Assembly (NCBI RefSeq): GCF_016086655.4
Contig: NC_052140.2
Location: 17,732,001-17,796,000 of the forward strand
Direction of reading: 5' to 3'
DNA: 64,000 nucleotides
DNA from: Lepeophtheirus salmonis
Taxonomy: Eukaryota > Arthropoda > Copepoda > Siphonostomatoida > Caligidae
Each line of letters begins with the position of its first letter. Position 1 is the stretch's first letter. The notes under the pieces are model-generated. The model saw only the letters and a list, made by a program, of their open reading frames with translations. It made no database searches and had not been told where the DNA came from. The translations under genes were made by a program, and so were the position numbers. Of the stretch, positions 54,801 to 62,817 are shown one piece after another.

Positions 54801-57142
54801 GAAATGAAATTACTACATAATTTTAACTTACACTATTGCCAGATGATTGTTGAGTATTTCCACCAGCTGGATTCTGAAATAAGGGTGGACTGGAATCAGT
54901 ACAGCTTTATGTACAATATATATTCAAAAACTTACATGAGAATTTCCGTCTGGAATTGGAGGCATCCATGTAGTAGGTTTTCCTTCGTGTTTCCCTGGAT
55001 GTGGAGGGGGTCCATCAATTAAATTACCTCCAGACGTTGGAGGCGGTCCGACTGCATTGGGCTAGAAATAAAAGTAGTTTATCTAATTGTTAAATATAAG
55101 GAAATAATGATACTTCATTTTTAATCCTTTTAACAATTTACAAGAAACTTAAAATCACAAAAAAAAAAAATTGAATTAATTATTTAATGAGGATGCTTTA
55201 GTTGTAATTACATTTTAGTGAACAAAATATTAGTCAAGATGAATGGTTTCTTTAAATATATGTATATCTTACTGGAATAGAATGTGGATATCTTCCAGGA
55301 GGGTAACCCATGGGATGAGGGGGAGCGTACATTCCTGCATTGTTGTGAAGAGGTAGTGGAGCTCCATAAGGTTGCTAGAAAATAAATTGTAAAATGACAA
55401 TTATATTAAGGTCAGCAAATAACAAGGAGCGAAGTAATGGAAATGTGTAAAGGTCAACGACTTAAAAATAGCTCTACATTTTAGGTACGTCCAAAAAGAG
55501 CAATGAGGAAAAGATGGACGATATCATTAATTAAAATCATTGTTACAGCAAGTATTTTTGCATTGAAAGGGAAGAATAGACCAAATACATATTCCTGCTC
55601 TGCAAATGAATAATCCTTTGAGCAAACGTTGTCAATACACAGAGAACATATCCAATAGCTTCATTATTCAATTGAAAGAGAAAAAAGCTGGATGTTAAAA
55701 AAATGATGGCTAATGAAGAATCCCTTTACATTATATGACCTCCTCGAATTGAAGCGGACCAAAACGTTCTGAATAACATGGAGTACAGAGATATATTTGG
55801 GTTATACAACTATTTGTATAGAAGAAACAGGATTTCTCCATGAGCAAAGGAGTCTTTTGTAGCTAAATGAAAGATCAAAAAATGAGAGAATGATAGGATG
55901 ATGAGTATTAAGAAGTGAATGAAAAGGAATACAGATAAATCCGACATTTCAACATTCCGTATAGAGGAAACAGGATTGATTCTTTTAAAAAAATAATATT
56001 TTTGGCTTTATAAAGGATTGAAAAAAGGGCGTCTTTGAAGTGAAAAAAATACGGAATAGAATAATTTGACATAATATATACGTTATTATCTTGAAAAGAT
56101 GAAATAACTATTCATAAAAGATACAGGATAGATTAAAGTTAGGCTTTAAAAAAGGATTGAAAAAAAGAGAAAATGACAGAATCGGGAGTATTGAAGAGCG
56201 AATGACAAGGTATATAGATATATTTGACATCATATCATGGGGCGAGATTCAAAAAATTTTAGTAACTCAAAACTTTAATTTACAGAAATAAGCTTGAAAT
56301 TCCATTCATTCATTATGAATCCTGGTGTTTTCATGTTAGTGCGAATAAATGGATAAGATAAATTCATTTCTAAGGTCTGAATTACTCTGTTTTTTAAATA
56401 TATACATTAAATATAAGACTTCTAGGATAACATATAGTCTAGAGCAGGGGTGACCAACCCTATGCCAACGGGCACCAAGTCGACGGTTGGCTTCTTTTTA
56501 GTCTCCCGCTGTACTTATTCTGAAAATATTGTATGTTTTTGATTTCTTGATTCGTTTATACCAATTTTTGAGCGGGTAGTTCTCAAGTATTTTGGGAATC
56601 TTTTAGTAGCCCTCAGCTTTAAAAAGGTTGGTGACCCTTGGTCTAGAGAATAAGACTATTATGGGTAATTTTCGAGTTAGGAACACATGGGCCTCAATAT
56701 ATGGATTTATAAGGTGGAAAAATGAGGTTAAGATTCGTAAATGGTGAGACTAGGTGGTTTCTAGTGAGGGTTAAATGAAGGAATACAAGTAGATTGGACA
56801 AGATTCTGAATGCCTCATTTCTGGCTAGTCTTGGAGAATGCCTTTTGTGCTTTGTGCTACCACGTGTGTGACTCGGCGACAAACAAGTCTTGTCTCCTGG
56901 GCACTGGGTGTGGGAAGCGTGGAGCGGGCAAGAGACGGGTTCCTTGCGGTAGAGGGACGTTGCCCAGAGGGGATTGCGCAGGAAGGAGGCTTTCTTCATG
57001 GATCAAGAGGCCATAGCATTACCTGAGGATGCCGGTAAGGAAGTGGAGGAGGTCCAATGGGTGAAAAGGGTGGTTTCCCTTCATAGAAGCCTTCGTTCTC
57101 AGAGGATGTTGGCGGAGGCCATTCTGAGGTGCCATTCGCCAT
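33958..57142 (-). CDS. osa: Osa/ARID1, SWI/SNF (BAF) chromatin-remodelling subunit
   Basis: Gene-level entry for 16 inferred coding exons: 57023-57142, 55273-55374, 54936-55061, 54832-54873, 46229-47014, 45817-46171, 45391-45731, 44384-44578, 43871-44261, 42922-43005, 40099-40577, 39585-39698, 37996-38145, 36525-36690, 36157-36461, 33958-36084. They sum to 5883 nt (1960 residues plus stop), in the range of ARID1 proteins. Order of domains: Pro/Gly/Ser-rich N-terminus (1-620), ARID DNA-binding domain (about 629-745), a second Pro/Gly/Tyr-rich region, then the BAF250 C-terminal region (about 1265-1930). Osa/ARID1 defines the BAF form of the nuclear SWI/SNF complex and binds AT-rich DNA through ARID. 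All splice sites are GT-AG and all phases match. The oddity is two compensating frame changes in exon 46229-47014. The exons upstream of 47014 are the least certain. Confidence 0.93.
36157..36461 (-). CDS. osa: osa exon, Pro/Gly/Asn-rich
   Basis: Acceptor TTATTGTTAG|GT (completes a Gly codon) and donor AGACCT|GTAAGA. Low-complexity GGQPGWQNRYPGPPYNSSGA, PWGPERPPMASGY and RPGMRAPFRPEMRPTGPPG; phase 1 in, phase 0 out. The sequence after CCT would read into the intron, so the donor is well placed. Confidence 0.9.
36525..36690 (-). CDS. osa: osa exon, Pro-rich
   Basis: Acceptor TTTTTTTCAG|CCT and donor CCAG|GTATGT. Encodes PYPGSGPPPTASQPGHFGPI and GYIPYRGQRPPMYPP. Phase 0 in, phase 1 out, matching its neighbours. 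Confidence 0.9.
36691..37995. other. osa: osa intron
   Basis: AT-rich. A possible MITE scrap (GGGATGTACCGATACC near 36851 and CATCGGTACACCCC near 37522, roughly inverted) suggests a decayed inserted element of about 670 bp. No gene. Confidence 0.5.
37996..38145 (-). CDS. osa: osa exon, Ser-rich, symmetrical
   Basis: Acceptor TTTTGTTTAG|CCT and donor CAAAAA|GTATGT. Encodes PELQSGRPVILRVNQQVPSS, then a run of nine to ten serines. Exactly 50 codons, phase 0 at both ends, so it could be skipped without changing frame; the donor after AAA is weak. The VILRVNQQVPSS part is unusual for this low-complexity region. Confidence 0.75.
38385..38560. repeat. TTCGGC-type motif array in an osa intron
   Basis: ATTTCGGCCAAATAG, CCTTCGGCGAAATG, GTTCGCCTAAATG and CATTCGGCAAG follow one another at about 15-17 bp spacing near 38495-38552. 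GGCCAAGGATAATTTGGC lies at about 38388. It resembles the terminal motif arrays at 6600, 23700 and 60750. Confidence 0.5.
38575..39155. mobile_element. MITE-B copies, probably nested
   Basis: CGGTCCAGTC near 38597, then GTCCTATGACCGGTC near 38715, and a right end GGACCGACACAACACTA at 39139-39155 whose inverse is a family terminus. Its length of about 580 bp suggests two overlapping or nested copies in the osa intron. Confidence 0.55.
39585..39698 (-). CDS. osa: osa exon, Pro/Ser-rich
   Basis: Acceptor TATTTTATAG|CAA and donor CCTCAA|GTATGT. Encodes QKPTSGSGVAPMNSGSTPPT and PSVQKPPPSSSPAVPTPQ. 38 codons, phase 0 at both ends, so a possible cassette exon. Confidence 0.85.
39859..39893. repeat. 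Long poly-A tract in an osa intron
   Basis: More than 30 consecutive A on the plus strand (poly-T in the transcript). Most likely a homopolymer microsatellite. Confidence 0.8.
40099..40577 (-). CDS. osa: osa exon, Pro/Gly/Tyr-rich
   Basis: Acceptor TTAAATTCAG|GT (completing Gly) and donor TATCAG|GTATGC. Repeats of the type GYPPP and GPPPP dominate: GYPPQGPPPPNSGYGGYPPP, then SGYPPTGYPPPRPGWPPQGN. A Ser-rich middle has NNVSSSSGVSSDTYGRGSS. Such Gly/Tyr/Pro tracts are usual between ARID and the C-terminal domain in Osa proteins and are likely disordered. Confidence 0.92.
41650..41790 (-). mobile_element. MITE-A copy 5 (partial, reversed)
   Basis: AACATGGTAACCCTGACAAT with TTTGGAGAGGAG and CATGACGTC are in the same order as in the reversed copies at 62835 and 63790. 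Truncated on both sides. Confidence 0.6.
42031..42389. mobile_element. MITE-B copy with good inverted ends
   Basis: TAGTGTTGAATCGGTC on the left and, inverted, TAGTGTTGGATCGGTC on the right (14 of 16 bases match). 359 bp, no coding capacity. The flanks (CCATCCAT and CCACTACA) do not form a clear duplication. Confidence 0.75.
42922..43005 (-). CDS. osa: osa exon with the VNPFDD block
   Basis: Acceptor CGGTTGTAG|GA and donor CCAG|GTATTT. Encodes GIPIHQKEPIRLVNPFDDSA. The NPFDD/NPFED motif is found at the same place after ARID in insect Osa. Phase 1 at both ends, 84 nt. Confidence 0.9.
43127..43588. mobile_element. MITE-C with TAGTGTTGGATTC ends
   Basis: The ends TAGTGTTGGATTC match perfectly in inverted orientation over 13 bases. 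The element is 462 bp, flanked by ATATTTTT and ATATTTTA (7 of 8 identical), which fits a hAT-like 8-bp duplication. The interior has CTCGAATGATCAAATCTCG and related CTCGAAT strings, no coding frame. It shares TAGTGTTGGAT with MITE-B but diverges inside. Confidence 0.75.
43871..44261 (-). CDS. osa: osa exon, second half of ARID plus Ser/Gly/Pro tail
   Basis: Acceptor TTCCAG|TGT and donor CCAG|GTATGG. Begins CNRNKSWKDIASQLGIAASS, then AYTLKKHYGKNLLPFECYFD, the helix 5-7 part of ARID with the conserved SWKDIA and LKKHY residues. It continues with DPGPILAQVEASGKKKGKN, where the basic KKK may add to nuclear localisation, and a low-complexity PPPVPSPGSQDSRDSYSGSG tail. Phase 0 in, phase 1 out. Confidence 0.96.
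44384..44578 (-). CDS. osa: osa exon, first half of the ARID domain
   Basis: Acceptor TTCAAAAACAG|TCT and donor ATTGAG|GTATGC, 65 codons, phase 0 at both ends. LTRLFELDDDPGRRPWLERL, FMEEKGTPITQCPTISKNPL and DLYKLYIYTRDRGGYIE match the ARID of insect Osa, including the DLYKLY helix and the GGY turn. Splitting ARID right after the GG(F/Y)xE motif is also seen in other animals. Confidence 0.97.
44579..45390. other. osa: osa intron
   Basis: AT-rich, nothing recognised. Confidence 0.6.
45391..45731 (-). CDS. osa: osa exon upstream of ARID
   Basis: Acceptor TTTTACTTAACAG|CC and donor CCTACG|GTAATA. Encodes ATNNSGHSQAPPVTSPVATS, DDTSQQSTLSQSSDRSDGGR and GGFPPPPGSPHSGARSPGAA. The DD(V/T)SQQSTLS motif occurs at this position in Drosophila Osa, a useful marker for identity. 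Phase 1 in, phase 0 out. Confidence 0.93.
45817..46171 (-). CDS. osa: osa exon, Pro/Gly/Asn-rich
   Basis: Acceptor TTATCTAG|ATG and donor CTCCTG|GTAAAC. Encodes MKPYPSTTGPPPPGSYNGPP, then PPNNGGPPNNNSNNNNSGPP, with NDEKTSPG at the end. Phase 0 in, phase 1 out. The initial ATG is internal, not a start. Confidence 0.9.
46229..47014 (-). CDS. osa: osa exon, large Pro/Ser-rich, with two compensating frame changes
   Basis: Acceptor GAATTGCAG|GAA (47014) and donor CCACCG|GTATGT. The length of 786 is divisible by 3 and both ends are in the same frame (call it A). Frame A runs ENLVVNSSCPKDEGSRPPGT to a serine run, then meets TGA at 46852-46850. Frame B, open from 46899 (just after a TAG) to 46404, encodes SLKDSRMTQVNREGCSPSPR, GTPPPQGQVVSSAGPPYPPS and NHHHHQHKMPPSSS. 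Frame A then resumes with PPPPPPPSSSGPGAAMPYPQ and ends RSPHPP. The switches fall in an AGC repeat (46886-46902) and a TCC/CCT repeat (46540-46585). An ATG at 46838 in frame B is an alternative start. Sequence error or short indel polymorphism in repeats is the simplest explanation. Confidence 0.8.
46886..46902. repeat. GCT/AGC trinucleotide run inside osa coding sequence
   Basis: Five GCT units on the plus strand (AGC/CAG on the coding strand). The first apparent frame change of exon 46229-47014 must lie between 46852 and 46899, which includes this run. Confidence 0.8.
47015..47700 (-). promoter_or_regulatory. osa: Possible internal osa promoter/5' UTR region
   Basis: This stretch upstream of exon 47014 is richer in G/C and microsatellites than the surrounding intron: CACACA near 47090, a CAG run near 47397-47412, GA-rich 47520-47600 and a CTT run near 47630-47660. 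With the ATG at 46838, it could serve a shorter transcript. This is inference; it may simply be intron. Confidence 0.35.
47701..48679. other. osa: osa intron
   Basis: AT-rich, nothing recognised. Confidence 0.5.
48680..48880 (+). pseudogene. 5' part of a mariner-like transposon, family M2 (second copy)
   Basis: TTATTATTTACTCATCTCTA at about 48677 and ATGAGTACACAGTACGA at about 48809 match the copy at 3215-3610 base for base over short stretches. The reading frame is broken soon after and the rest is missing. Confidence 0.65.
48881..50959. other. osa: osa intron
   Basis: AT-rich, no gene. The frames at 48866-49090 and 50097-50279 have no recognisable motif. Confidence 0.5.
50960..51340 (-). 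repeat. AT-rich tandem array with G-rich end, reversed
   Basis: Units with AAAATCCATAGCTATTCTC (the inverse of GAATAGCTATGGATTTT) alternate with AAATTTTT-type sequence. The array ends at about 51305-51340 with GGGGGGATTACAGCCCCTGC, whose inverse resembles the G-rich end at 7636. Confidence 0.7.
51792..52104. mobile_element. MITE-B copy
   Basis: Left end CAGTGTTGTGTCGGTACTTA with CGGTCCAATCCAGTC. The right end, inverted, is TAGTGTGGTGTAATTCTCCC with CATCCAGTCC, with GGACCGAAAAGTGGG further in. ATTACACC occurs at 51784-51791 and again at 52091-52098, so the right boundary is ambiguous. Confidence 0.6.
52105..52639. repeat. Pair of diverged direct repeats in an osa intron
   Basis: GGAACGGTTATAATTAAGAC then TTTTTGGCAACATCA (near 52161) recurs as GGGACGGTTACAATTAAACC then TTTTCGCCAACATCA (near 52412). 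The spacing is about 250 bp. It may be two ends of an inserted element or a tandem duplication. Confidence 0.5.
52640..52990 (+). pseudogene. Tc1-type transposase remnant
   Basis: Frames read YSPKNTIPTVKHGG, FFAKEKGRLLHIKGRI, DKDPKHTVMATKE (second catalytic Asp region of Tc1) and VMEWPRRSPDLNSI followed by a stop where the DD34E glutamate block (PDLNPIENLW) should continue. The family is Tc1 rather than mariner because of the KHT and SPDLNxI signatures. Decayed, in the large osa intron. Confidence 0.75.
52991..54831. other. osa: osa intron
   Basis: AT-rich. Near 54553 and again near 54716 there are diverged copies of a block (ACACATTTAAAAAAATCAAA / ATACATTAATAAAACCAAAA, each followed by AAG-GGCAT and CAAAAAAT), giving a duplication with about 163-bp period. 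No gene. Confidence 0.5.
54832..54873 (-). CDS. osa: osa small exon (14 codons)
   Basis: Acceptor TTATTTCAG|AAT and donor AATAGT|GTAAGT. Encodes NPAGGNTQQSSGNS. Phase 0 on both sides. It is short but has strong splice sites and Osa-like composition. Confidence 0.75.
54936..55061 (-). CDS. osa: osa N-terminal exon, Pro/Gly-rich
   Basis: Acceptor TTTCTAG|CCC and donor TCTCAT|GTAAGT. Encodes PNAVGPPPTSGGNLIDGPPP and GKPTTWMPPIPDGNSH. 42 codons, phase 0 on both sides. Confidence 0.78.
55273..55374 (-). CDS. osa: osa N-terminal exon, Pro/Gly/Tyr-rich
   Basis: Acceptor TTTTCTAG|CAA and donor ATTCCA|GTAAGA. Encodes QPYGAPLPLHNNAGMYAPPH and PMGYPPGRYPHSIP. 34 codons, phase 0 on both sides. Its composition resembles the Osa N-terminus; assignment to osa rests on strand, order and phase. 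Confidence 0.78.
56445..56640. mobile_element. 196-bp hAT MITE with perfect 8-bp duplication
   Basis: Ends CAGGGGTGACCAACC and, inverted, CAAGGGTCACCAACC; flanked by GTCTAGAG on both sides (56437-56444 and 56641-56648). Non-coding. It sits in the first osa intron and is probably among the younger insertions here, since the duplication is intact. Confidence 0.9.
57023..57142 (-). CDS. osa: osa putative first coding exon
   Basis: ATG at 57142-57140 and donor CCTCAG|GTAATG, exactly 40 codons: MANGTSEWPPPTSSENEGFY, then EGKPPFSPIGPPPLPYRHPQ. No upstream in-frame ATG is needed. The next exons join in phase 0. A pyrimidine-rich and GAGA-rich stretch lies upstream on this strand (57300-57540), which could hold the promoter. 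The link to the ARID exons is inferred and needs a transcript; the N-terminus is not conserved enough to prove it. Confidence 0.72.
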
Positions 57143-57545
57143 GAGGGAACTTGAAAATCACTCACTTACTCACTAAATCATATTTATTTATCACCTCCGC
57201 TTCACGCACACAGTCAAATCCTTGTTGTTGAACAAATAAATACAATATATAAAGTCGTTTTAAATCAATGATGAATGATATGGATGAAGAATTTCTACAA
57301 GTTTTGGGTCGATGAGAGGGAACGATGACGAAAACGCGTCCGCCTTTTCTTGGTTTTCTTTTTCTTTTCTGATACTTCCAAGTCTATTATTTATAATTTT
57401 TCTCTCAATCATTTCTACTCCCTCTCTCTCTACGTCTCTTTCTACCTCCCTCACTCTATCTATCTATCTCTTTCTTTCTTCCTTCTTTCTCTCTTTTTTG
57501 AACCCTAAGGAGAGAGAAAGCCAAATCAGCCGACTCATAGAATGA
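57143..57545 (-). promoter_or_regulatory. osa: 5' UTR/promoter candidate of osa
   Basis: On the minus strand this is rich in GAGA and GAAAG repeats (plus strand CTCTCT at 57420-57500). GAGA-rich tracts are common in arthropod promoters. No TATA or initiator can be fixed from sequence alone. Confidence 0.35.
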
Positions 57546-59714
57546 TATTTTTATTTCCTTTTTTTCCCCTTATTATAATAATAATAATAATACACAGCTT
57601 CACAGCTTAAGGATCGAATATTGTATTGAAATGAATCCATGAAGCGCGCTCTTTTTGTGCTTGACGGTAGTGCAAAAGAATTAAATAAATCCAGTCCATT
57701 GAAGCTTTACCCCCTCATTTCTAATACATTTAGAATTATAATTAAATTTGGTATATAGAAAGCTTTTACTTTTAATTTAGCACGTTTTATTATGAGCACA
57801 TGTATTATATATATCCAAGGCAATTTTCTATCAATGTAATATGGTTTCAAAAGCTGTCATGCTCTAACAATTACCAACTCCGCACTTTTTTCAATGACAT
57901 TGCATTAATATTCTTCAATATCTACTCTTGTTTCCGAAGGGAAACTTTATGAAAATAGAAAGTGTTTCAAAAAGTTCTTCACTTGCTAATTTTTCTCAAA
58001 AGTTCGATAAAATTGTGAATTAACTGGATTTTATATTCATTAATAGTGTATATTGTACACAAGATATGCCTTTCACTAGAAAAAAAGTCTTTAACTACAA
58101 ATATATACAGTACATATTCGATCTCATTGAAATGACAATTGCTTAATGATTAATCTTTCTAAAAATAGAAATTGAATTATAATTCAAACTGGTAAAGATA
58201 TGAGCACTTAAAATATCAATTAAGCTCCAAATACGTTATTAATATGAGGAAATTATTGTGCATTTCAGTCAAAATAAGCGCACGCCAAAAGAAGATGCTT
58301 GTTTATTTGAGTGTTCCCTGTATATTCTTTGCCTGCACCTCACTCATACACAGGGAAGGAAGATCGACTCTTCTTGCTGCTGCTGCTTCTAGATTCAAAA
58401 AAGAAACAAAAGAATAGAAAAGGAAAGGTTTCCCTTCTTTCCCCCATCACGACAACGACAAGGTTTTCACCAGATGTGTACTACTACTATAGTATATAAA
58501 ATATATTTATTATATTATATAGAATTTCCGTTTGGTAAAAAAAAATTGTATTTTTCATATAAGGAAAAAACATAATTGTTGTTTTGTTGAAATGCATTAT
58601 TTATATATTAATAGAAGTAAAAAAGGCGTTCATATACATAATTATTTCTGAAATAATAATTTTGAGGGGATATATGGCTATTAGCACTAATATAAGGAGT
58701 CTATCAATTAGTAACATAGCAGGTGTGATTAAGTAGTTGTGAATTAACCACTTCAGAGTGACAGTTTTTAAGAGACACAAATATATAAGTCATGTTTACT
58801 ATCAAAACACAGTATATCATTTTATGGTTAATAGGATTCATTACTGTACTGTGTACAGGGGCAACATCCGGTTATATTACTACATAAAATGGGATAGGAG
58901 CAGGGGTGGTTCATATGGAAGTCGACAATTCATAGAGCATTATATCATTTTGAAAGTACACAATTGTATCAAAAAATTGTCATTTTCTTGTGATTGCAAC
59001 AACAGAGTTTTTAAAGATATGTATTATTTATATATAATATATACGCAATCCATATCAATTATAATACATTTTGTAGTCATTGAGTGAAATAATAAAAAAG
59101 AATACGCAGACACGTCATTCTTTAAATATTTCTCGATGTTGCAATAACTAGTAAATAAAGAAATATATTGTAATGATTATAAATGATTTCGTTTCCTTTA
59201 AAATAATTATTTTACACCATGACGTAATCATTTCTTTTTCATCTTCCTAGTTTTTTTAAACAACAGGTTTCACTTATGTAGTTGTCAATATATTGTGTAC
59301 AAGTCACAACTTGTACAAAAGAATTGTACAAGTTGCAATCAATAAATGAGATGAAGAATTTACAATTGTACTCGAAAATAAAAAATAGGATAGATCTTCA
59401 TTGTATCGGATCTGGATCGATTTGGATCTTTAGAAATACATATTTGAGTAAGCTTTGGGTACCCTTTGTTTCGAATCTAGATCCGAAACCAAAAATGAAA
59501 GATGGATACTTTTCTCGAATTTTATGAACATTTTACTCGAAGTTCAGAACTTAAAAAATAGCATCTGGGTTTATTTTTACTGATGCCGAAACAATCAATG
59601 CCCTAATGTTATTACTATTTGAACATAATCATTAATTACTAGAGGTAGTACCTAGTATTACCTGGAGTAATTAGACATCGGCTAAAAGACAAATTTTGCT
59701 TTAATACTATAGAA
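57546..59714. other. Region upstream of osa
   Basis: AT-rich. Small frames (58311-58499, 58758-59087, 59282-59527) have no recognisable motif. TTGTACAAG-type short palindromes occur near 59310-59330. Confidence 0.4.
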
Positions 59715-59849
59715 CAGGGGTCGGGAACATATTGCTTCCCGAGCCAGATATGTCTCTATTGATGACTGCATCTGGCTCGCAGACAAATTTTTAATTTCAA
59801 AAAATGTGGCAACCGTGCTGGTAGCTAGTATCGTCAGTGTAGCATAACA
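59715..59849 (+). mobile_element. hAT terminal fragment
   Basis: CAGGGGTCGGGAACATATTG with CCGAGCCAGATATG and TGATGACTGCATCTGGCTCG is the standard left end of a widespread hAT subfamily. The right end is not found; an AT-rich, G-rich-ended repeat follows at 59850. Confidence 0.65.
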
Positions 59850-60105
59850 TTATTAGGGGTGTCCACATGGGGAGCCTGGAGAGCAACCCCCCAAAAAAAA
59901 AAAAAAAAAATACTGAATAATTTTTGGTTTTTATTAAAAAAATTTTGTCAAAAAGAAAAAAATTCACGTGAAAATTGGGGAACTTTTTTTTTAAGGACTT
60001 CTTTTCTAAAAAAAAAAAAGTTATTCGGGCAAGTTATGCAGCAGAGCAAAATTTTAAATTTTTGTAAATTAAAAAAAAAATCCAAAAGCCCCCCCCCCAA
60101 AAAAA
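59850..60105 (+). repeat. G-rich end plus A-rich tract, related to 7630-8060
   Basis: GGGGTGTCCACATGGGGAGC and a C-run, then homopolymer A, then GCAGCAGAGCAAAATTTTAA near 60039, as in the copy at 7630-8060. Poly-C near 60090. Confidence 0.6.
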
Positions 60106-60734
60106 AGTATATATAGATATAAACACTATCTTAAAGATAGTCAATCAAAAATTAATAGTATTTTATTTATATTTAGCTTGTTTATGTTAAAATTCTAAAC
60201 TAACACAATCTATTATAAATATGTAATAGGTAAATTTCTATTGTAAAAACCTCCTTGTATACAATACATTTTTCTTGTTTTCTGTCCATTTGAAAATCCA
60301 ACATAACCATATGAAAGTACTGATTTTGGTAAATATAAAGCCATTTTTTCAAATGATTGACGTGATTTATTTATTGTCATTGCAATTTATCTTGCCATGT
60401 TCCTTCTTCTACCATGAATCATGATGAAGATTGAAGATACATAGACAGATTAATTCACTAATCATCTTCGTAATTCCCTTTTTTAATTCGTATTTAATAG
60501 ACGTTCTCTCTTTTCCGTTAGTAAAATAATTTGTTTTGGATTTTGGATTTTTTTGGTGGATTTTCGAATCAACAACCCATACCTTCAAAAAACTTTGAGA
60601 CACGGGAAATCGATTTTGTTTTATAAAAAAATCAACTTATTAGGAAAAAAACAAACTAGCCATCCAGAGCCCCAGAATCTGGTCTGATCAGAATTAAACA
60701 TAACCTTACGTACGTAACTCAAAATTTTGAACAA
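60106..60734. other. AT-rich sequence
   Basis: No recognised feature. Confidence 0.4.
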
Positions 60735-62465
60735 CTTATATTATTGTCTAAAGTTTCGCCTTGAGCATTTTTGCCTGGTACAGATTCGCCTTGAAAGTTT
60801 TTGGCGTGTAGTGCTTTCTCAAAGAGACGTTTTTGCCTTGTACTGTTTTACCTTGCAACGTTTTTGCCTTGGATAATTTCTTCATAGTTATATAGGTTTG
60901 TTAGTGGAATTTTTACCCTTGTATTCACAATGGTGGGCCATGTGTAGCTATGCGATGTGATCTTCAAAAATGTATTAAATGATTCTTTAGACAAATCATA
61001 ATGAAATATAATTTCAAAGGCCTTTGATGGTAATATACAGGAAACTCTCATAAAATTGACAACTGTTTTTGTATACTATCTTTCTTCTATATATTGAGAG
61101 TTGAATATAAATAAACTGGAACCAATAAAATATTCGGAATCATGCCATAAGTTAAATATTTTATGAAATTGTTAATAATGATTGATTTACTTATAATGTT
61201 TCAATACTGTTTCTTTTAATAAAGAAGTGAAGGTTAAATATATCACAATTTATTGTACTATACAATAGAAAGGGGTTTCTGATCGTTGTTCTATATATTA
61301 TATACTTTTCCACATACTCATTTTAAGCGATTTGGATTTCAGTACAGTATTTGTGATCGTTTGAGTATCCGAATTAGTTCACTGAGCAACAATTTGTATT
61401 TCTTCAAATGGAAATTGAGGATTTTATTCTTCTGTATCTTTTGAGAAAGAAACTTTGATGAAAGATGATATTGTCCGACATAAGATTAGAAATTCTTGAC
61501 CATCAGAGATATCTCCAGTTCTAACATTCCGCTGCGATGATTCTCGAGATATTTTAGTAAGATTAGCTGACCAATTGCACGATTTGCTTTAGTTTGTTAG
61601 AATTTCAAAGTCCCCGATCTTCAATGTCTCATTCTATGGATGGACTCTCTGACTTTTTATGAGTTTTAAATAGACTGTCAAATAATAATTATAGTTAGTT
61701 ACATTTTAGAAAATGATATTCCAACTTTAAACCTAATCTTATAAAATCCTCAAATCTGGACAACTCTATAGCTCAATTGGGCTCTTATATTTGGCATTTA
61801 TCAACCACTAAAAAGGATGCTTTACTTCGGAAGGATCATGAAATTATGTTTTTCTTCCATTTGTTAGGATCCCAAATCATCACAGTGATAGGAAGATGGT
61901 TAATTACTACATAGAATCACAAAATATGCATAAGATATAAACACACAAGATTGCAAGATAATTTACTCCCGAGGCACAGGTGAAGGGTCGAAGCGAGCAC
62001 AGCAAAATCTATGATTTTGATAACTGATAAGTTAATGAAGTATGTTGATGTATTATATAAATATTAAATATATCATATTCACAATTACATGTAGACTTTC
62101 ATGGACGAGATCCCTATTTTGATCTATAATTCTAGTACAATCATTGATGTAAATAGATATTTCAATATCTCGTCATGGCATTTTGATGAAAAAATGGACT
62201 GCATATGAATACCAATGATTCTTCGCAATGGACTGTGGTAATAACATTCCGTTATTTCTTCCCAATGCTTTGAAACCTACGTATTATAATTTGAATAATT
62301 GTGAATACAACAGTAAAAATTCCAACAAAACCTATACAACTATGAAGAAATAGCATTTCCTCTATTGTTATCAAAGACAAAAAAGTTCCAAGGCGAAAAC
62401 GTCACAAGGCAAAACAGTACAAGGTGAATGCGTACAAGGCAAAAATGTTCCAGGCGAATTCTCCT
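60735..62465. mobile_element. Element of about 1.7 kb with inverted TTTTGCCTTG arms
   Basis: The left arm carries TTTCGCCTTGAGCATTTTTG, CAGATTCGCCTTGAAAG, CGTTTTTGCCTTGTACTG, TTTTACCTTGCAACG and TTTTTGCCTTGG, then TTCTTCATAGTTATATAGG. The right arm, inverted, carries ATTTTTGCCTTGTACGC, CACCTTGTACTG, TTTTGCCTTGTGACG and TTTTCGCCTTGG, then TTCTTCATAGTTGTATAGG. The arms are about 160-200 bp. The 1.35-kb interior has no transposase recognised; a minus-strand frame at 60848-61051 is unremarkable. Superfamily unknown. Confidence 0.7.
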
Positions 62466-62809
62466 GACACGATATTTATCATAGTTTTTCTAAGCGGGAC
62501 GTACATCACACACACACACACATAAATTATTTTAATAGTGTGTAGGATATATAATCCTGCAGATACTCTCGGTTATAGTTCTGTTTTCCTATTGTGTGAA
62601 TGAACAATGAATGCGGTAGGCATGTTTATACACAATATTAATAAAAATTCAGAGACTTAATGTACTTTAAAAGTGTTGGTCTAGTATAAAATGTACACAT
62701 TTACTTGCATTTAGTGTTAAACATATTGTATTCCTCCCACGGAATTACATTTTAATATATGTGGCGTTCATGGCTCCTTCAGCCAAAAATGTTCCCAACA
62801 TCTGATATA
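62466..62809. other. AT-rich sequence
   Basis: Short CA repeat near 62505-62521. Nothing else. Confidence 0.4.
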
Positions 62810-62817
62810 GAAGATAA

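Noticed and set aside
56694..57026. Frames on both strands beside the first osa exon
   Set aside because: No recognisable domain; they overlap intron 1 and its donor.
58311..59527. Several short plus-strand frames upstream of osa as candidate genes
   Set aside because: No start context, splice structure or motif; composition matches surrounding AT-rich DNA.
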